Shown: piece after piece, positions 24,399-32,523 of the stretch
How the letters are laid out: each line of letters begins with the position of its first letter
Position numbering within the stretch: position 1 is the stretch's first letter
Source of the DNA: Corynebacterium sp. HMSC08A12
Lineage (GTDB): Bacteria; Actinomycetota; Actinomycetes; Mycobacteriales; Mycobacteriaceae
Assembly: GCF_001807485.1 (NCBI RefSeq)
Contig: NZ_KV789171.1
Location: 32,655-96,654 of the forward strand
DNA length: 64,000 bases
Direction: 5' to 3'
Program-made: the position numbers and the translations under genes
Notes under the pieces: model-generated
The model's database searches: none
What the model was told of the DNA's origin: nothing
Seen by the model: only the letters and a program-made list of their open reading frames with translations

Positions 24399-25184
24399 AT
24401 GTCTGACAATTCTGCGCAAGACCCACTCGCCGGACTGGCCGAACTGCCCGGAGTGCCGGAGGCCGTGGCCCAAGCCAACGACCACCTGGCGCGCCTGCAC
24501 CGCCACCCCGCCAACCTGCGTGGTTGGGATGTTACGGGCGCGGAGTCGGTGCTGCGCGGCGCGCGTGCCTCGGCGCAGCTGGACGGTGGCTCCCCGCGTT
24601 TGCCGGAGGACGGCCAGGTGGAGGATCCGATCCTAGCCGGTGCCCTGCGCGCCGCGGAGCTGCTGGCGCCGGACGGTGTGACGGAGACGGTGACTACCTG
24701 GCGGCGCGCCCCACTGCAGATCATGGCGCGCATCAACGCGGTTGCCAGCCCGCAGATGTCCGACCCTGCATTTCGCCAGAAGGCCGCGGGGGATGCGGAG
24801 TTCCTGGTGCCGGGTCGGCCGCGCCGCTCCACGGATGCGCGCCTGCAGCTGCTGGGCAAGTTCATCACCGGTGGCACCAAGGTGAACGCGACGGTGCTGT
24901 CTGCGGTGATCCACGGCGAGCTGCTGACGTTGCAGCCTTTTGCGGACGCCACCGGCGTGACCGCCCGCGCCTGCTCCCGCCTGGCCACTATCGCCACCGG
25001 CCTGGATCCGCGCGGCCTGGGTGTGCCGGAGGTCTGGTGGAACCGTCGGCGCGACGAGTACCAGGCAAAGGCTGAGGGATTCGCCAGCGGCACCCCGGAA
25101 GGCGTGGCCGAGTGGATTGTTTTCCACGCCACGGGCCTGTCCGAGGGCTCGCTGGAGGGCAAGTCGATCGCGGACGCGAAGTAG
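24399..25184 (+). CDS. Fic-fold protein with degenerate catalytic motif
   Basis: A 261-residue protein that I place in the Fic superfamily from the run AVIHGELLTLQPF ... ACSRLATIATGLDPRG, then WWNRRRDEYQAKAEGF, which follows the Fic core (HPFxDGNGRxxR, then YxxxRxxYxxxL). The catalytic motif is broken: His is Gln179, the Gly-Asn of GNGR are Ala184-Thr185, and the Arg is Val187; only Pro180, Phe181, Asp183, Gly186 and Arg190 remain. Upstream, SAQLDG (58-63) resembles the inhibitory helix motif (S/T)xxxE(G/N). So AMP transfer is unlikely. The position beside a HAD phosphatase and the tad locus matches actinobacterial relatives of unknown function. Confidence 0.65.
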   Translation: MSDNSAQDPLAGLAELPGVPEAVAQANDHLARLHRHPANLRGWDVTGAESVLRGARASAQLDGGSPRLPEDGQVEDPILAGALRAAELLAPDGVTETVTTWRRAPLQIMARINAVASPQMSDPAFRQKAAGDAEFLVPGRPRRSTDARLQLLGKFITGGTKVNATVLSAVIHGELLTLQPFADATGVTARACSRLATIATGLDPRGLGVPEVWWNRRRDEYQAKAEGFASGTPEGVAEWIVFHATGLSEGSLEGKSIADAK

Positions 25185-25193
25185 AAGTAGCCG

Positions 25194-26030
25194 CTAGGCC
25201 TCGTCTGAACCTTCCTCGCGCCCGCGCCACCACATCGCCAGACCAGTCGCGGCAATGCCGAGCAGCGCCAGGGTGGCGCCCGCCCCGGCGATCACCGCTG
25301 CCTGCGGGAACAGTGGTTCCGGGCGGATGAACTGGCGGATCGGCCACTCGGCCTCCGTCGCCTGCTTCTTCAGGGGACGATCCGGGTTCACGGCAACCGG
25401 GTTGCCCACCAGCTTCAGCATGGGGATGTCTGTGGCGGCGTCAGAATAAGCGTAGCTTTTCCCCAGGTCATAGCCGTGTTTGCGGGCGAGCTCTAGGATG
25501 CGCTCGACCTTGGCGTGCCCCTTGTTGAAGTGCGTGACGGCGCCGGTGAAGCGCCCATCCTTTTCTTCCAGTTCGGTGGCGAAGAGGTGGTCCACGCCGA
25601 GTTCCTTGGCGATGGGCTGCACCATGATGGAGGCCGAGGCGGTCACGATGGCGATGCGGTGACCCTGTTTGCGATGCCATTCGATCAGTTCGCGCGCTTC
25701 GGCGTAGATGAATGGGGTGATGACCTCCTGCAGGGCGTCTTGGGCGACCTGACGCAGGGGTTCGGATTCGCGATCCTTGATGATCCTGGTCAGGGCTTCT
25801 TTTGTGGATTCCAAACTCTCTTCGGAGTGGGTGGAGAGCATGTAGTTGCCCAGCATCGCCATCATCTTCAGCACCTCGCCGGTGTTGAGCAGACCGCGTT
25901 CGGCCATCGGGCGGCGGTAGGCCAGGGATGCCGACGTGTCGATGATGGTCTTATCGAGGTCGAAAATGGCCAAAACTCGCTCTGCGTCCTTTGCGCGCGG
26001 TGGGTCTTGGTGCTGGTTCACATGCGTCAT
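25194..26030 (-). CDS. HAD-superfamily (SerB-like, subclass IB) phosphatase with membrane tail
   Basis: A 278-residue phosphatase. Motif I is FDLDKT with nucleophile Asp24 and Asp26, motif II is in IVTASAS, and motif III/IV is in YAYSDAATDIPML. Family members use phosphoserine-like or small phospho-substrates. A single C-terminal hydrophobic helix (about 245-268) followed by charged residues would tether it to the membrane, unlike SerB. The mycobacterial counterpart sits next to ssd, as here, and diverges from it. Confidence 0.85.
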   Translation of the reverse strand: MTHVNQHQDPPRAKDAERVLAIFDLDKTIIDTSASLAYRRPMAERGLLNTGEVLKMMAMLGNYMLSTHSEESLESTKEALTRIIKDRESEPLRQVAQDALQEVITPFIYAEARELIEWHRKQGHRIAIVTASASIMVQPIAKELGVDHLFATELEEKDGRFTGAVTHFNKGHAKVERILELARKHGYDLGKSYAYSDAATDIPMLKLVGNPVAVNPDRPLKKQATEAEWPIRQFIRPEPLFPQAAVIAGAGATLALLGIAATGLAMWWRGREEGSDEA

Positions 26031-26080
26031 TCTAGTAAAATCGCACCACTTATGTCACTCTAATCTTTTTGCGTTACGGG

Positions 26081-26132
26081 TTATTCACAGGGTCTAGGCC
26101 CTTTTTTATGACGCCAACCCGACTTTTCCACA
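26081..26132. promoter_or_regulatory. DnaA-box-like sites upstream of the tad locus
   Basis: TTATTCACA (26081-26089) is a perfect DnaA box (TTATNCACA). TTTTCCACA (26124-26132) differs from TTATCCACA by one base. Both are in the 154-base HAD/ssd divergent spacer. A degenerate dispersed motif (26103-26117) lies between them. Confidence 0.45.
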
Positions 26133-26184
26133 GCTAAAAAATCAGGGGTACTTTTGCCAGCGCGCAGCTGGGAGCCTGTGGTTC

Positions 26185-27390
26185 ATGGGCGCAGGGAAGT
26201 CAGTAAAGCAGAGCAAGGCAGCAACCAAGAAGGCAAAAACGGCAGCCAAGAACAAGGGGTGGGAGCGGCCGGCACAGCTCCGGCCGGTGATCGTGGACAT
26301 CGCGGATCCGCTGTGGAATAACGAGGCACGCATGGTCGTGGCGGTGACTCGTCGGCCGATGATTATCCTCGATGGCACGGAGGAGTTCGAGGCGAACCTG
26401 CTCCGCGAGCTAGATCGGAAAGACGGGTTCACCTGCCAGAACTCGGCAATCGTGCTGAGCGATAGGGAAAGCGAGTTGACCCGCCACCGACTGGTGCGAG
26501 CGATCCGGGTGGATCAGCTGGAGCCCTCCCTGGATGCCGGTGGGGCGATGGTCCTGGCGGAGATGATCGGGTCCAATGACGCAGTGCGAATCGCAGTGAG
26601 CTCCGCCGTTGGCGGGGCCGGGTCCAGCCTATTCGCGGCGCAGCTGGCCTATTACATGTCCTGCGAAGGAAGACCCGCGGTTTTGCTGGACGCCGACCCG
26701 CACTCCTGTGGGTTAGATCTGGTGCTGGGTAAGGAGCGGCGACCGGGGCTGACCCGCAATCAGATTCCTGCCGACTGCGACTTTGACCAACTGCGCAGCC
26801 ACCTGCTGATGCTTGGATTCGACAGCGCGGGCGGAAAGAAGATCAGCGCGGACGGCGGGGCCGTTCCCGTAATCTACGCCGACCGTTACCCGACTTTCGG
26901 CGCGCACAGCGGTGGTAGGGGACTGGACGTGGGCCAGCTGGCTGGATTGATGCATGCGGATGACCTGGTGGTGGACTGCGGGCGCAGCCTGCCAGTGGCC
27001 GATAGTGCGAGTGCCGGATGGCAGGAGCAATGGGGTGAAGGGGAACCCGACGTGCACATCCTAGTGGCACCTCTAACCATCCAGGGAGTGACCGCCGTTA
27101 GCGCGCTGCGGAACCGGATGCTGGAAAACGACCGAACCAAGCCGCTGATCGTGCTGCGGGAAGTCCCCGGCGCTTCCACCTCCGTGGCTGTTGCCGCGAT
27201 GATGATGGACGAGGTTCCGGTGGCGGTGATCCGTCACGACGACCAGTGCACTCCCGCCCTTGACCGAGGCGAGGCCGAGTACTGGATTGAAAGCTCGCTG
27301 AAGCACGACCGCGCCCGCGGGCCGGTGCGCGAGGTGTGGGAGAAGATCCAGCACATCGTCGGCAACTGCGCGCTGCCAATCGCAAGCTAG
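26185..27390 (+). CDS. ssd: Ssd/TadZ-like (CpaE-family) protein
   Basis: A 401-residue MinD/ParA-superfamily protein of the actinobacterial helicase/secretion neighbourhood. A Lys-rich N-terminus (25 residues) is followed by a receiver-like region and a degenerate P-loop VGGAGSS (142-148) that lacks the ATPase lysines. LLDADPHSCGLDLVLG and DDLVVDCGRSLPVAD correspond to the later Walker motifs. The mycobacterial relative Ssd inhibits septum formation; TadZ relatives place pili at the pole. Which applies here is open. It is the first gene of the tad run and ends 35 bases before tadA. Confidence 0.8.
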   Translation: MGAGKSVKQSKAATKKAKTAAKNKGWERPAQLRPVIVDIADPLWNNEARMVVAVTRRPMIILDGTEEFEANLLRELDRKDGFTCQNSAIVLSDRESELTRHRLVRAIRVDQLEPSLDAGGAMVLAEMIGSNDAVRIAVSSAVGGAGSSLFAAQLAYYMSCEGRPAVLLDADPHSCGLDLVLGKERRPGLTRNQIPADCDFDQLRSHLLMLGFDSAGGKKISADGGAVPVIYADRYPTFGAHSGGRGLDVGQLAGLMHADDLVVDCGRSLPVADSASAGWQEQWGEGEPDVHILVAPLTIQGVTAVSALRNRMLENDRTKPLIVLREVPGASTSVAVAAMMMDEVPVAVIRHDDQCTPALDRGEAEYWIESSLKHDRARGPVREVWEKIQHIVGNCALPIAS

Positions 27391-27425
27391 GGGTATAGGG
27401 GACAAAAGGGACGGGGGAGACGTAG

Positions 27426-28601
27426 GTGGCGTCACGAAGAAAAAAGAGCAAGAACAGCCAGCCGGAACCGGAGCGCGGGCTGCTGGCGATCGTGCGCGAC
27501 GACCTGGCCGAACAGGGGATTAGTAGGCCGGACGAGCGCGATCTTTCGCGCAGCCTGCACCTGATCGGGAAGGCGAGTGTAGAGAACGTGCGGACTTTGC
27601 AGCGGGAGTTCAGTGGACTGGGTCCGCTGGCGGGGCCGCTGCAGGATGCGCAGGTGACGGACGTGGTGCTCAACGGCGATGGCAGTGTTTGGGCCGATCG
27701 CGGCGAGGGTATGCAGCCTATAGACGGGGTGCAGGTCGGCGTGGAAGCCGCGCGCGACCTGGCGGTGCGGATGGCGACGATGTGTGGGGAGCGGCTGGAC
27801 GAAGCCCGGCCTTTCGCCGATGGGGTGCTGCGCGAGCTGCCTCCGGACGTGCCGGCGCAGGCAGTCCGAGTACATACGTTGCTGGCTCCGCCGGCGGCGG
27901 GCGGCAGTTGTATTAGCTTGCGCGCGATTAAAGGGCAGCAGAACTCTCTGGATGCGCTGGTGCAAGGTGGCCTGGCAAGTCAAGAGATGGCGGGCGTGCT
28001 GCGGCGGATCGTTCGCGCGCGGCGGAACATCCTCATTAGCGGCGGAACGGGCGCAGGGAAGACCACCCTGCTGGCCGCACTGTTGGCGGAGGTGGCCTAC
28101 GACCAGCGGCTGCTTGTAGTGGAGGACACCCCGGAGCTGCTGATTGACCATCCTCACGTGGTGGTGCTGGCGACCCGCGAGGGCAATGCGGAAGGGGCGG
28201 GTGCAATCTCCATGACTGCACTGGTGAAGCAGAGCCTGCGCATGCGCCCCGACCGCATCGTGGTGGGAGAAATCCGTGGCCCCGAAGTGGCGGACCTGCT
28301 GGTCGCCCTGAACACCGGGCATGCGGGCAGTGCGGGCACCATCCACGCGAACGACCCGGCAAGTGTGCCAGGGCGGCTGGAGGCGCTGGGTGCGATGGCC
28401 GGACTGGATCGGATTGCACTGACCCGCCAGGTAATCGACGGAATAGACGTTGTATTGCACGTTTCCCGCACGGAGCAGGGAAGACGGTTGACGCACATCG
28501 GACGGCTAGTCGGCGACGAGCGGACGCGCATCGAGGTGCTGTGGCACTGGCGCGACGGCGCCCGCGGGGGATTCGAGGAGTTCTGCGATGAGCTGGGCTG
28601 A
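27426..28601 (+). CDS. tadA: TadA-type secretion ATPase
   Basis: A 391-residue type II/IV secretion ATPase powering assembly of Flp-type pili. Walker A is GGTGAGKTT (206-214), followed by the Asp box VVEDTPEL, Walker B RIVVGEIRG and the His box GHAGSAGTIHAN. The N-terminal domain (QVTDVVLNGDGSVWADRG) is the short TadA form. The GTG start at 27426 lies inside an exact dispersed motif, so the motif fixes the first six codons (ASRRKK, basic). Confidence 0.93.
   Translation: MASRRKKSKNSQPEPERGLLAIVRDDLAEQGISRPDERDLSRSLHLIGKASVENVRTLQREFSGLGPLAGPLQDAQVTDVVLNGDGSVWADRGEGMQPIDGVQVGVEAARDLAVRMATMCGERLDEARPFADGVLRELPPDVPAQAVRVHTLLAPPAAGGSCISLRAIKGQQNSLDALVQGGLASQEMAGVLRRIVRARRNILISGGTGAGKTTLLAALLAEVAYDQRLLVVEDTPELLIDHPHVVVLATREGNAEGAGAISMTALVKQSLRMRPDRIVVGEIRGPEVADLLVALNTGHAGSAGTIHANDPASVPGRLEALGAMAGLDRIALTRQVIDGIDVVLHVSRTEQGRRLTHIGRLVGDERTRIEVLWHWRDGARGGFEEFCDELG
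27428..27442 (+). repeat. Dispersed motif, exact copy
   Basis: GGCGTCA-CG-AAGAAA overlapping the tadA start codon. Confidence 0.6.
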
Positions 28602-28616
28602 TGGGAGGAGCGAACG

Positions 28617-29756
28617 ATGATTCCGATACTCGCGGTGGTGGCCGCCGCGCTGATGGTGGCCTTCACCCTCAAGATTGTGGTCGGGCGGATGATGAAAACC
28701 CGCCGACAGATGAAAACCCTGGCCGAGGTGCGCGATGTAGTGGATGCCATCTCCCGCGAAGTGGCCGCAGGTGCCCGACCATTGGAGGCTGTCGAACACG
28801 CGGCTGAGGGGTTGAAATCCGAGGCGCTGCGTCACGAGCTGGACGTCGCCTGCGTGAAGGTGCGTCTGGGCGCAGCGCCGGGTGCAGAGTCTGCTGGTGC
28901 GGGATCTGCTGGCGCCGCGCCGGGCAGTGACGCCCTGAGCTTCCTTGCCCACCTATTCCACATCTGGGGCATTTCCCACCGCCACGGCGTGGGGTTGTCA
29001 GCGCTGGCACGGGCACACGTGACCGACATTGATGCGCAGCTGGCGCACATCTCCAAGTCGACCTCCGCGACGGCGGGCGCGCGGCTAACGGTCACGGTGC
29101 TGCTGGCACTGCCGGTTGGCGCGGTGGCGTTGGGGCAGAGCAGCGGGCTGGGCACGCTGACTTTCCTGCTGACGAATGTGCTGGGAGTACTGCTTTTCTT
29201 GGCCGGGGTGGGGTTGGTGTGCGCCGGCACCCTGTGGACGGAGCATCTGAGCGAATCGCTGACCACATCACCGCTGGGCGGAGTGGGTGTGCGGGCCGGA
29301 CCTGCCGGCTCCACACCCTTGGGTCCGCTGGACGCGGCCCGCGCCCTCGACGTTTCCGCGGCTGCGCTGCGTGCCGGAAAGGCATTGTTGCCAGCCTGGG
29401 ACGTGGGGGTGGGGCAGCTAATCCAGGATGGTGAACACGATGGGGAAGGGGAGCTCGGCCGCGCCATGGCGCTGCTGAACCTCGGTGGAGGAAAAGACGC
29501 CTGGCTTACGCTGGCCGAGCATTCCCTTTTTGGCCCCATCGCCCGCCAAGCGGCGCAGCAAACCCGCGCCGGAACTTCGCTTGCCGATGGAATGCATCAA
29601 CAGGCCGAACACCTCCGCCGCGTTGCCGCCGACAAGGCAACCGCCGGAGCCGAAAAGGTCTTGATCGCCTTGGCGGCACCACTGACCCTCTGCTTCCTCC
29701 CGGCCTTCGTCTTCGTCGGCTTGATACCGCTGGCCATCGGAATGGCCTCGCTCTAA
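28617..29756 (+). CDS. Fused TadB-TadC-like membrane platform protein
   Basis: A 379-residue inner-membrane platform protein for Flp/tad secretion. Residues 1-220 look like TadB (an N-terminal helix, a cytoplasmic helical part beginning with RDVVDAISREVAAGARPLEA, and a helix pair at about 165-210). Residues 240-379 look like TadC (LAEHSLFGPIARQAAQQTRAG ... LIALAAPLTLCFLPAFVFVGLIP). Many actinobacteria encode these as two genes, so this looks like a fusion or a shortened pair. A Gly/Ala-rich insertion (GAESAGAGSAGAAPGSD) sits in the first cytoplasmic part. The ATG has a strong GGAGGAG site. Confidence 0.82.
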   Translation: MIPILAVVAAALMVAFTLKIVVGRMMKTRRQMKTLAEVRDVVDAISREVAAGARPLEAVEHAAEGLKSEALRHELDVACVKVRLGAAPGAESAGAGSAGAAPGSDALSFLAHLFHIWGISHRHGVGLSALARAHVTDIDAQLAHISKSTSATAGARLTVTVLLALPVGAVALGQSSGLGTLTFLLTNVLGVLLFLAGVGLVCAGTLWTEHLSESLTTSPLGGVGVRAGPAGSTPLGPLDAARALDVSAAALRAGKALLPAWDVGVGQLIQDGEHDGEGELGRAMALLNLGGGKDAWLTLAEHSLFGPIARQAAQQTRAGTSLADGMHQQAEHLRRVAADKATAGAEKVLIALAAPLTLCFLPAFVFVGLIPLAIGMASL

Positions 29757-29888
29757 GAGCAATGGGCACCGACGCGAGGTGAAGGCCACTCCTGGAGAAG
29801 CAACTCACACCGACATCCGACGTCTACCGATCACAACTCACTCGACACGGCGGCGCGCCTTTTGCGTCGCCGGGGAAGGACACTGACC

Positions 29889-30218
29889 ATGACCACTCCG
29901 ACCATCACCGCTACACCCGCTTTCCCACCGGCTGCAGTGCCGGAGCAATTCCAGGCCGCGCCGGTCAAGACAGATCCGAGCACTGGGTACTCAGAAGAAA
30001 TGTATGCTGACCTGCACCCAATCACCCGTTGGTGGAATCAAATTATCGGCGCTATCTACCGTCGATACACCGATGATAGGGGTATGTCCACAGTGGAATA
30101 TGCCTTGGGCTGTGTCGCGGCAGCGGCCCTCGGAGCGCTGCTGTACACCGTCGTCACCTCGGACACCGTGGAGCAGGCACTCAGCGGAATCTTCGATAGG
30201 GCACTGAACACGAAGTAA
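29889..30218 (+). CDS. Flp pilin-like protein (DUF4244)
   Basis: A 109-residue prepilin-like protein. A long 65-residue leader ends in DDRG, followed by MSTVEYALG and a single hydrophobic helix AAAALGALLYTVV. Glycine before the cut, Glu at +5 and Tyr after it match the type IVb/Flp prepilin rule. It is the probable major subunit of the tad system. No dedicated prepilin peptidase gene is in the window. It is separated from the TadB-TadC gene by 132 bases, enough for its own promoter. Confidence 0.82.
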   Translation: MTTPTITATPAFPPAAVPEQFQAAPVKTDPSTGYSEEMYADLHPITRWWNQIIGAIYRRYTDDRGMSTVEYALGCVAAAALGALLYTVVTSDTVEQALSGIFDRALNTK

Positions 30219-30298
30219 TCCGGATGGCTTCTCGTTAGCCTCCGGGGTCACACAGCGCCCCGCGCGCCGGGTCTCTTCAATCGGGACGGGCGCGTGGG

Positions 30299-30313
30299 GG
30301 CGTCACCAAAAAA
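30299..30313 (+). repeat. Dispersed motif, one mismatch
   Basis: GGCGTCA-CC-AAAAAA between the pilin and TadE-like genes. Just before it, GC-rich complementary arms (about 30253-30299) could form an imperfect hairpin. Confidence 0.45.
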
Positions 30314-30358
30314 CACACACCACGAACCACACACAACAATCTTTAACCAGGAACGAAC

Positions 30359-30667
30359 ATGAACACAGTCGAAGGCGCCATCGTCCTGTCCGCCATAACA
30401 CTCGTCGCTGGTGGGGCCGCCGCTGGATTGGTCACCATGTCGCAGGCCGCCACGGCGCAATCGCTGGCGCGAACCGTAGCCCGAGCCGAAGCGCGCGGTG
30501 GCGATGGGGTTGCGCTCGCTAGGCAGATTGACGCCACCGCTGACGTCTCCACATCCCGCGAAGGTAGCGCGGAATCGCCACTTGTGCGGGTGAAAGTCAC
30601 CAAGGACGGGGCGCTGTTCGACGTTCACGGCGAGGCCGTCACGCTGGTGGAGCCCGACGGGGAATAG
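30359..30667 (+). CDS. TadE-like pseudopilin
   Basis: A 102-residue protein with a very short leader, MNTVEGAIVLSAITLVAGGAAAGLV, resembling TadE/pseudopilin starts (Glu five residues in), and a soluble remainder with TSREGSAESPLVRVKVTKDG forming likely beta strands. It is the minor pilin-like subunit expected at this position in the actinobacterial tad locus (counterpart of Rv3655c). Its ribosome-binding site is weak (CCAGGAACG). Confidence 0.7.
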   Translation: MNTVEGAIVLSAITLVAGGAAAGLVTMSQAATAQSLARTVARAEARGGDGVALARQIDATADVSTSREGSAESPLVRVKVTKDGALFDVHGEAVTLVEPDGE

Positions 30668-30686
30668 GGGAGGTGGAGACGAGCTC

Positions 30687-31010
30687 ATGAGCACCGTCTA
30701 TGGGGCGATGATCACGCTCGGCATCCTGTCGGTGGTTTCCCTGCTGGCGCTCGGCAGCGCCATGCTGGGTCACAAGGAGCAGGCCAGCACGGCCGCGGAC
30801 CTAGCCGCGCTATCGGCGGCGATCGTTGTGCAGACGGGTGAGGGCGAGCCGTGCGATACGGCGCGCAGCATCGCCGGTGCCAACGGTGCCGACGTGGAAA
30901 GCTGCGAGGTTAAAGGCGAGTTCGTGACGGTGGACGTCACCACCCGCATGGGATCGAACTCGCGTATCCTCCCGCAGAAGGCGCAGGCCACTGCCGGGCC
31001 GGCGGAGTAG
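30687..31010 (+). CDS. TadE-like protein of the helicase/secretion neighbourhood
   Basis: A 107-residue protein with one N-terminal hydrophobic helix (YGAMITLGILSVVSLLALGSAMLG), then KEQASTAADLAALSAA, the TadE/TadG-like hallmark. A short soluble domain with two cysteines (CDTARS ... ESCEVKGE) follows. Relatives are named helicase/secretion neighbourhood TadE-like proteins because a DUF1998 helicase gene follows, which is also true here after one intervening lipase gene. Good ribosome-binding site GGGGAGGTGGAG. Confidence 0.78.
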   Translation: MSTVYGAMITLGILSVVSLLALGSAMLGHKEQASTAADLAALSAAIVVQTGEGEPCDTARSIAGANGADVESCEVKGEFVTVDVTTRMGSNSRILPQKAQATAGPAE

Positions 31011-31078
31011 CCAGGCAGCGTACTGCGGGTGTACCGCGATGTGGCGCGGGGCGTGGCACAAAGCCGCGCTTACGCAGG

Positions 31079-32464
31079 CTAAGCGTTGCGGAACAGCTTA
31101 GCCAGGAACGGGGTGGAGTGCGCCTGCGAAGCGGGGACGGTCCCGCCGTGGTCGGTGGGATACCAGTGAACCTCCACCCGCTGGTTACGGCTGCGCATAT
31201 CCCCGATGAACTGATTGATCCACATGTCCGTGTTCAAGATGATGCCGATAGGGGTGGGTACGTCCATATCCATCAGGCCGTGGCCGAGGAAAACCGGCTT
31301 ATCGTAGCCAGTTGCAGGAGTTTGCATGAACTCGCGCAACGCGGGCTCCAGGCCCGGCACCTCGCGAAGCGGCTTCGAAAACGCCCGCGCGACATTGGTG
31401 CCCTTCAGCGCCTCAGAAAGCTCCGGATAGCAAGAATCCTCGGCGGCCTTCACCATGCGTTTGCCCTCGTCAGTTAGGGCGGAATCGACATCCACGTTCG
31501 GGTTGGCCTCCCGGAACGCCGCAACAATATACATCGCGTAAGTGTTCAAACCGGCTGGCAGGGGGACCGGCGGGAAGGTCGGGCTGCCCGCCAACACGAT
31601 CTCCTCCACATAAGCCGGAGCGCCCGTGGCCACCGTGCCCAGGAAGTTCAGGTTCGCCTGCTGGCTCCGCTTCGTTGCCCGCAAAGCGACGTGCAGGGCC
31701 GCGCCGCCGCCCTGGGACTGGCCAATGACCGCCCAGTTGCGGGAAAGTTTCTGGCCACCCTGCTTCGCCGCAGGCAGATCCTGCGCGGCGATTACGGAAT
31801 CCACCACGTTAGCGGCAGTGGACTTGCCGTTGAGGTAACTCATCAGCCCCTCGGTGCCCATCCCCGCATAGTCGCTGGCGACGATCGCATAACCCTGGTT
31901 GAGCCAATGGTTCAGATAGTCCTGATCCCGCTGGGAACGCGGATTCATCGACGGAGTGCACTGATCCGCCAACCCCACCGTTCCATGTGCCCACGCCAAC
32001 ACCGGCCAACCCCCAGCCGGAGCCTTGCCCTTCGGGAAGAACACCGCTCCGGTGGAAGGCGCCACCGCCCCGTGCTGGTTGGTGGTCGAATAGCTAAAGC
32101 GGAACTGCTGGCCCGCGGCAGTTAAACCCACAGCCGGGTCGAGCGGAACCGTATTCATCAGCGCGCCCGCCTTAGCGGGAACCGCGCCGATCTGCAGCCC
32201 ACTATCCACCGGGTTGCCGGCGAAGGGCGCTGGGGTGCGCATCGGCTCGCCCTTGTTGACTAGCGCGGAAGCGCTGGACTGCGGCCCGGAAGGCGCCGGC
32301 GCAGAGGAGGCCACACCCGACGGTGTGGACCCTGAGGGCGCTACGGACTGTGCGGTGGCCACCCCGCCCATCCCGGACAACGCAATCAAGGACATCGTGG
32401 CGGCAATGCTCGCCTTAAAACTCCGCCGGAACCCATTGTGATTTTTCCCAGGAAAAGACTTCAT
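31079..32464 (-). CDS. Secreted lipase, LIP family (PF03583)
   Basis: A 461-residue exported serine esterase/lipase. The signal peptide runs from RRSFKAS through the hydrophobic stretch to GVATAQ (cut near residue 39), then a Ser/Pro/Ala-rich linker. The alpha/beta-hydrolase core has the oxyanion region AWAHGTVG, nucleophile elbow VIGQSQGGGAA, an Asp in LGHGLMDMDVP and His in YPTDHGG. The family hydrolyses triacylglycerol or related lipids, fitting a lipid-using skin-type Corynebacterium (inference). It interrupts the tad/helicase neighbourhood on the opposite strand from the pilin genes. Confidence 0.88.
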   Translation of the reverse strand: MKSFPGKNHNGFRRSFKASIAATMSLIALSGMGGVATAQSVAPSGSTPSGVASSAPAPSGPQSSASALVNKGEPMRTPAPFAGNPVDSGLQIGAVPAKAGALMNTVPLDPAVGLTAAGQQFRFSYSTTNQHGAVAPSTGAVFFPKGKAPAGGWPVLAWAHGTVGLADQCTPSMNPRSQRDQDYLNHWLNQGYAIVASDYAGMGTEGLMSYLNGKSTAANVVDSVIAAQDLPAAKQGGQKLSRNWAVIGQSQGGGAALHVALRATKRSQQANLNFLGTVATGAPAYVEEIVLAGSPTFPPVPLPAGLNTYAMYIVAAFREANPNVDVDSALTDEGKRMVKAAEDSCYPELSEALKGTNVARAFSKPLREVPGLEPALREFMQTPATGYDKPVFLGHGLMDMDVPTPIGIILNTDMWINQFIGDMRSRNQRVEVHWYPTDHGGTVPASQAHSTPFLAKLFRNA

Positions 32465-32499
32465 GCGGAAAAGTATATTCTTAGGCAAGCCGGGATGTG

Positions 32500-32514
32500 G
32501 GCGTCCCAAAGAAA
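32500..32514 (+). repeat. Dispersed motif, one mismatch (GGCGTCC)
   Basis: GGCGTCC-CA-AAGAAA in the 59-base gap between the helicase end and the lipase start. Confidence 0.5.
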
Positions 32515-32523
32515 AACAGTGAA

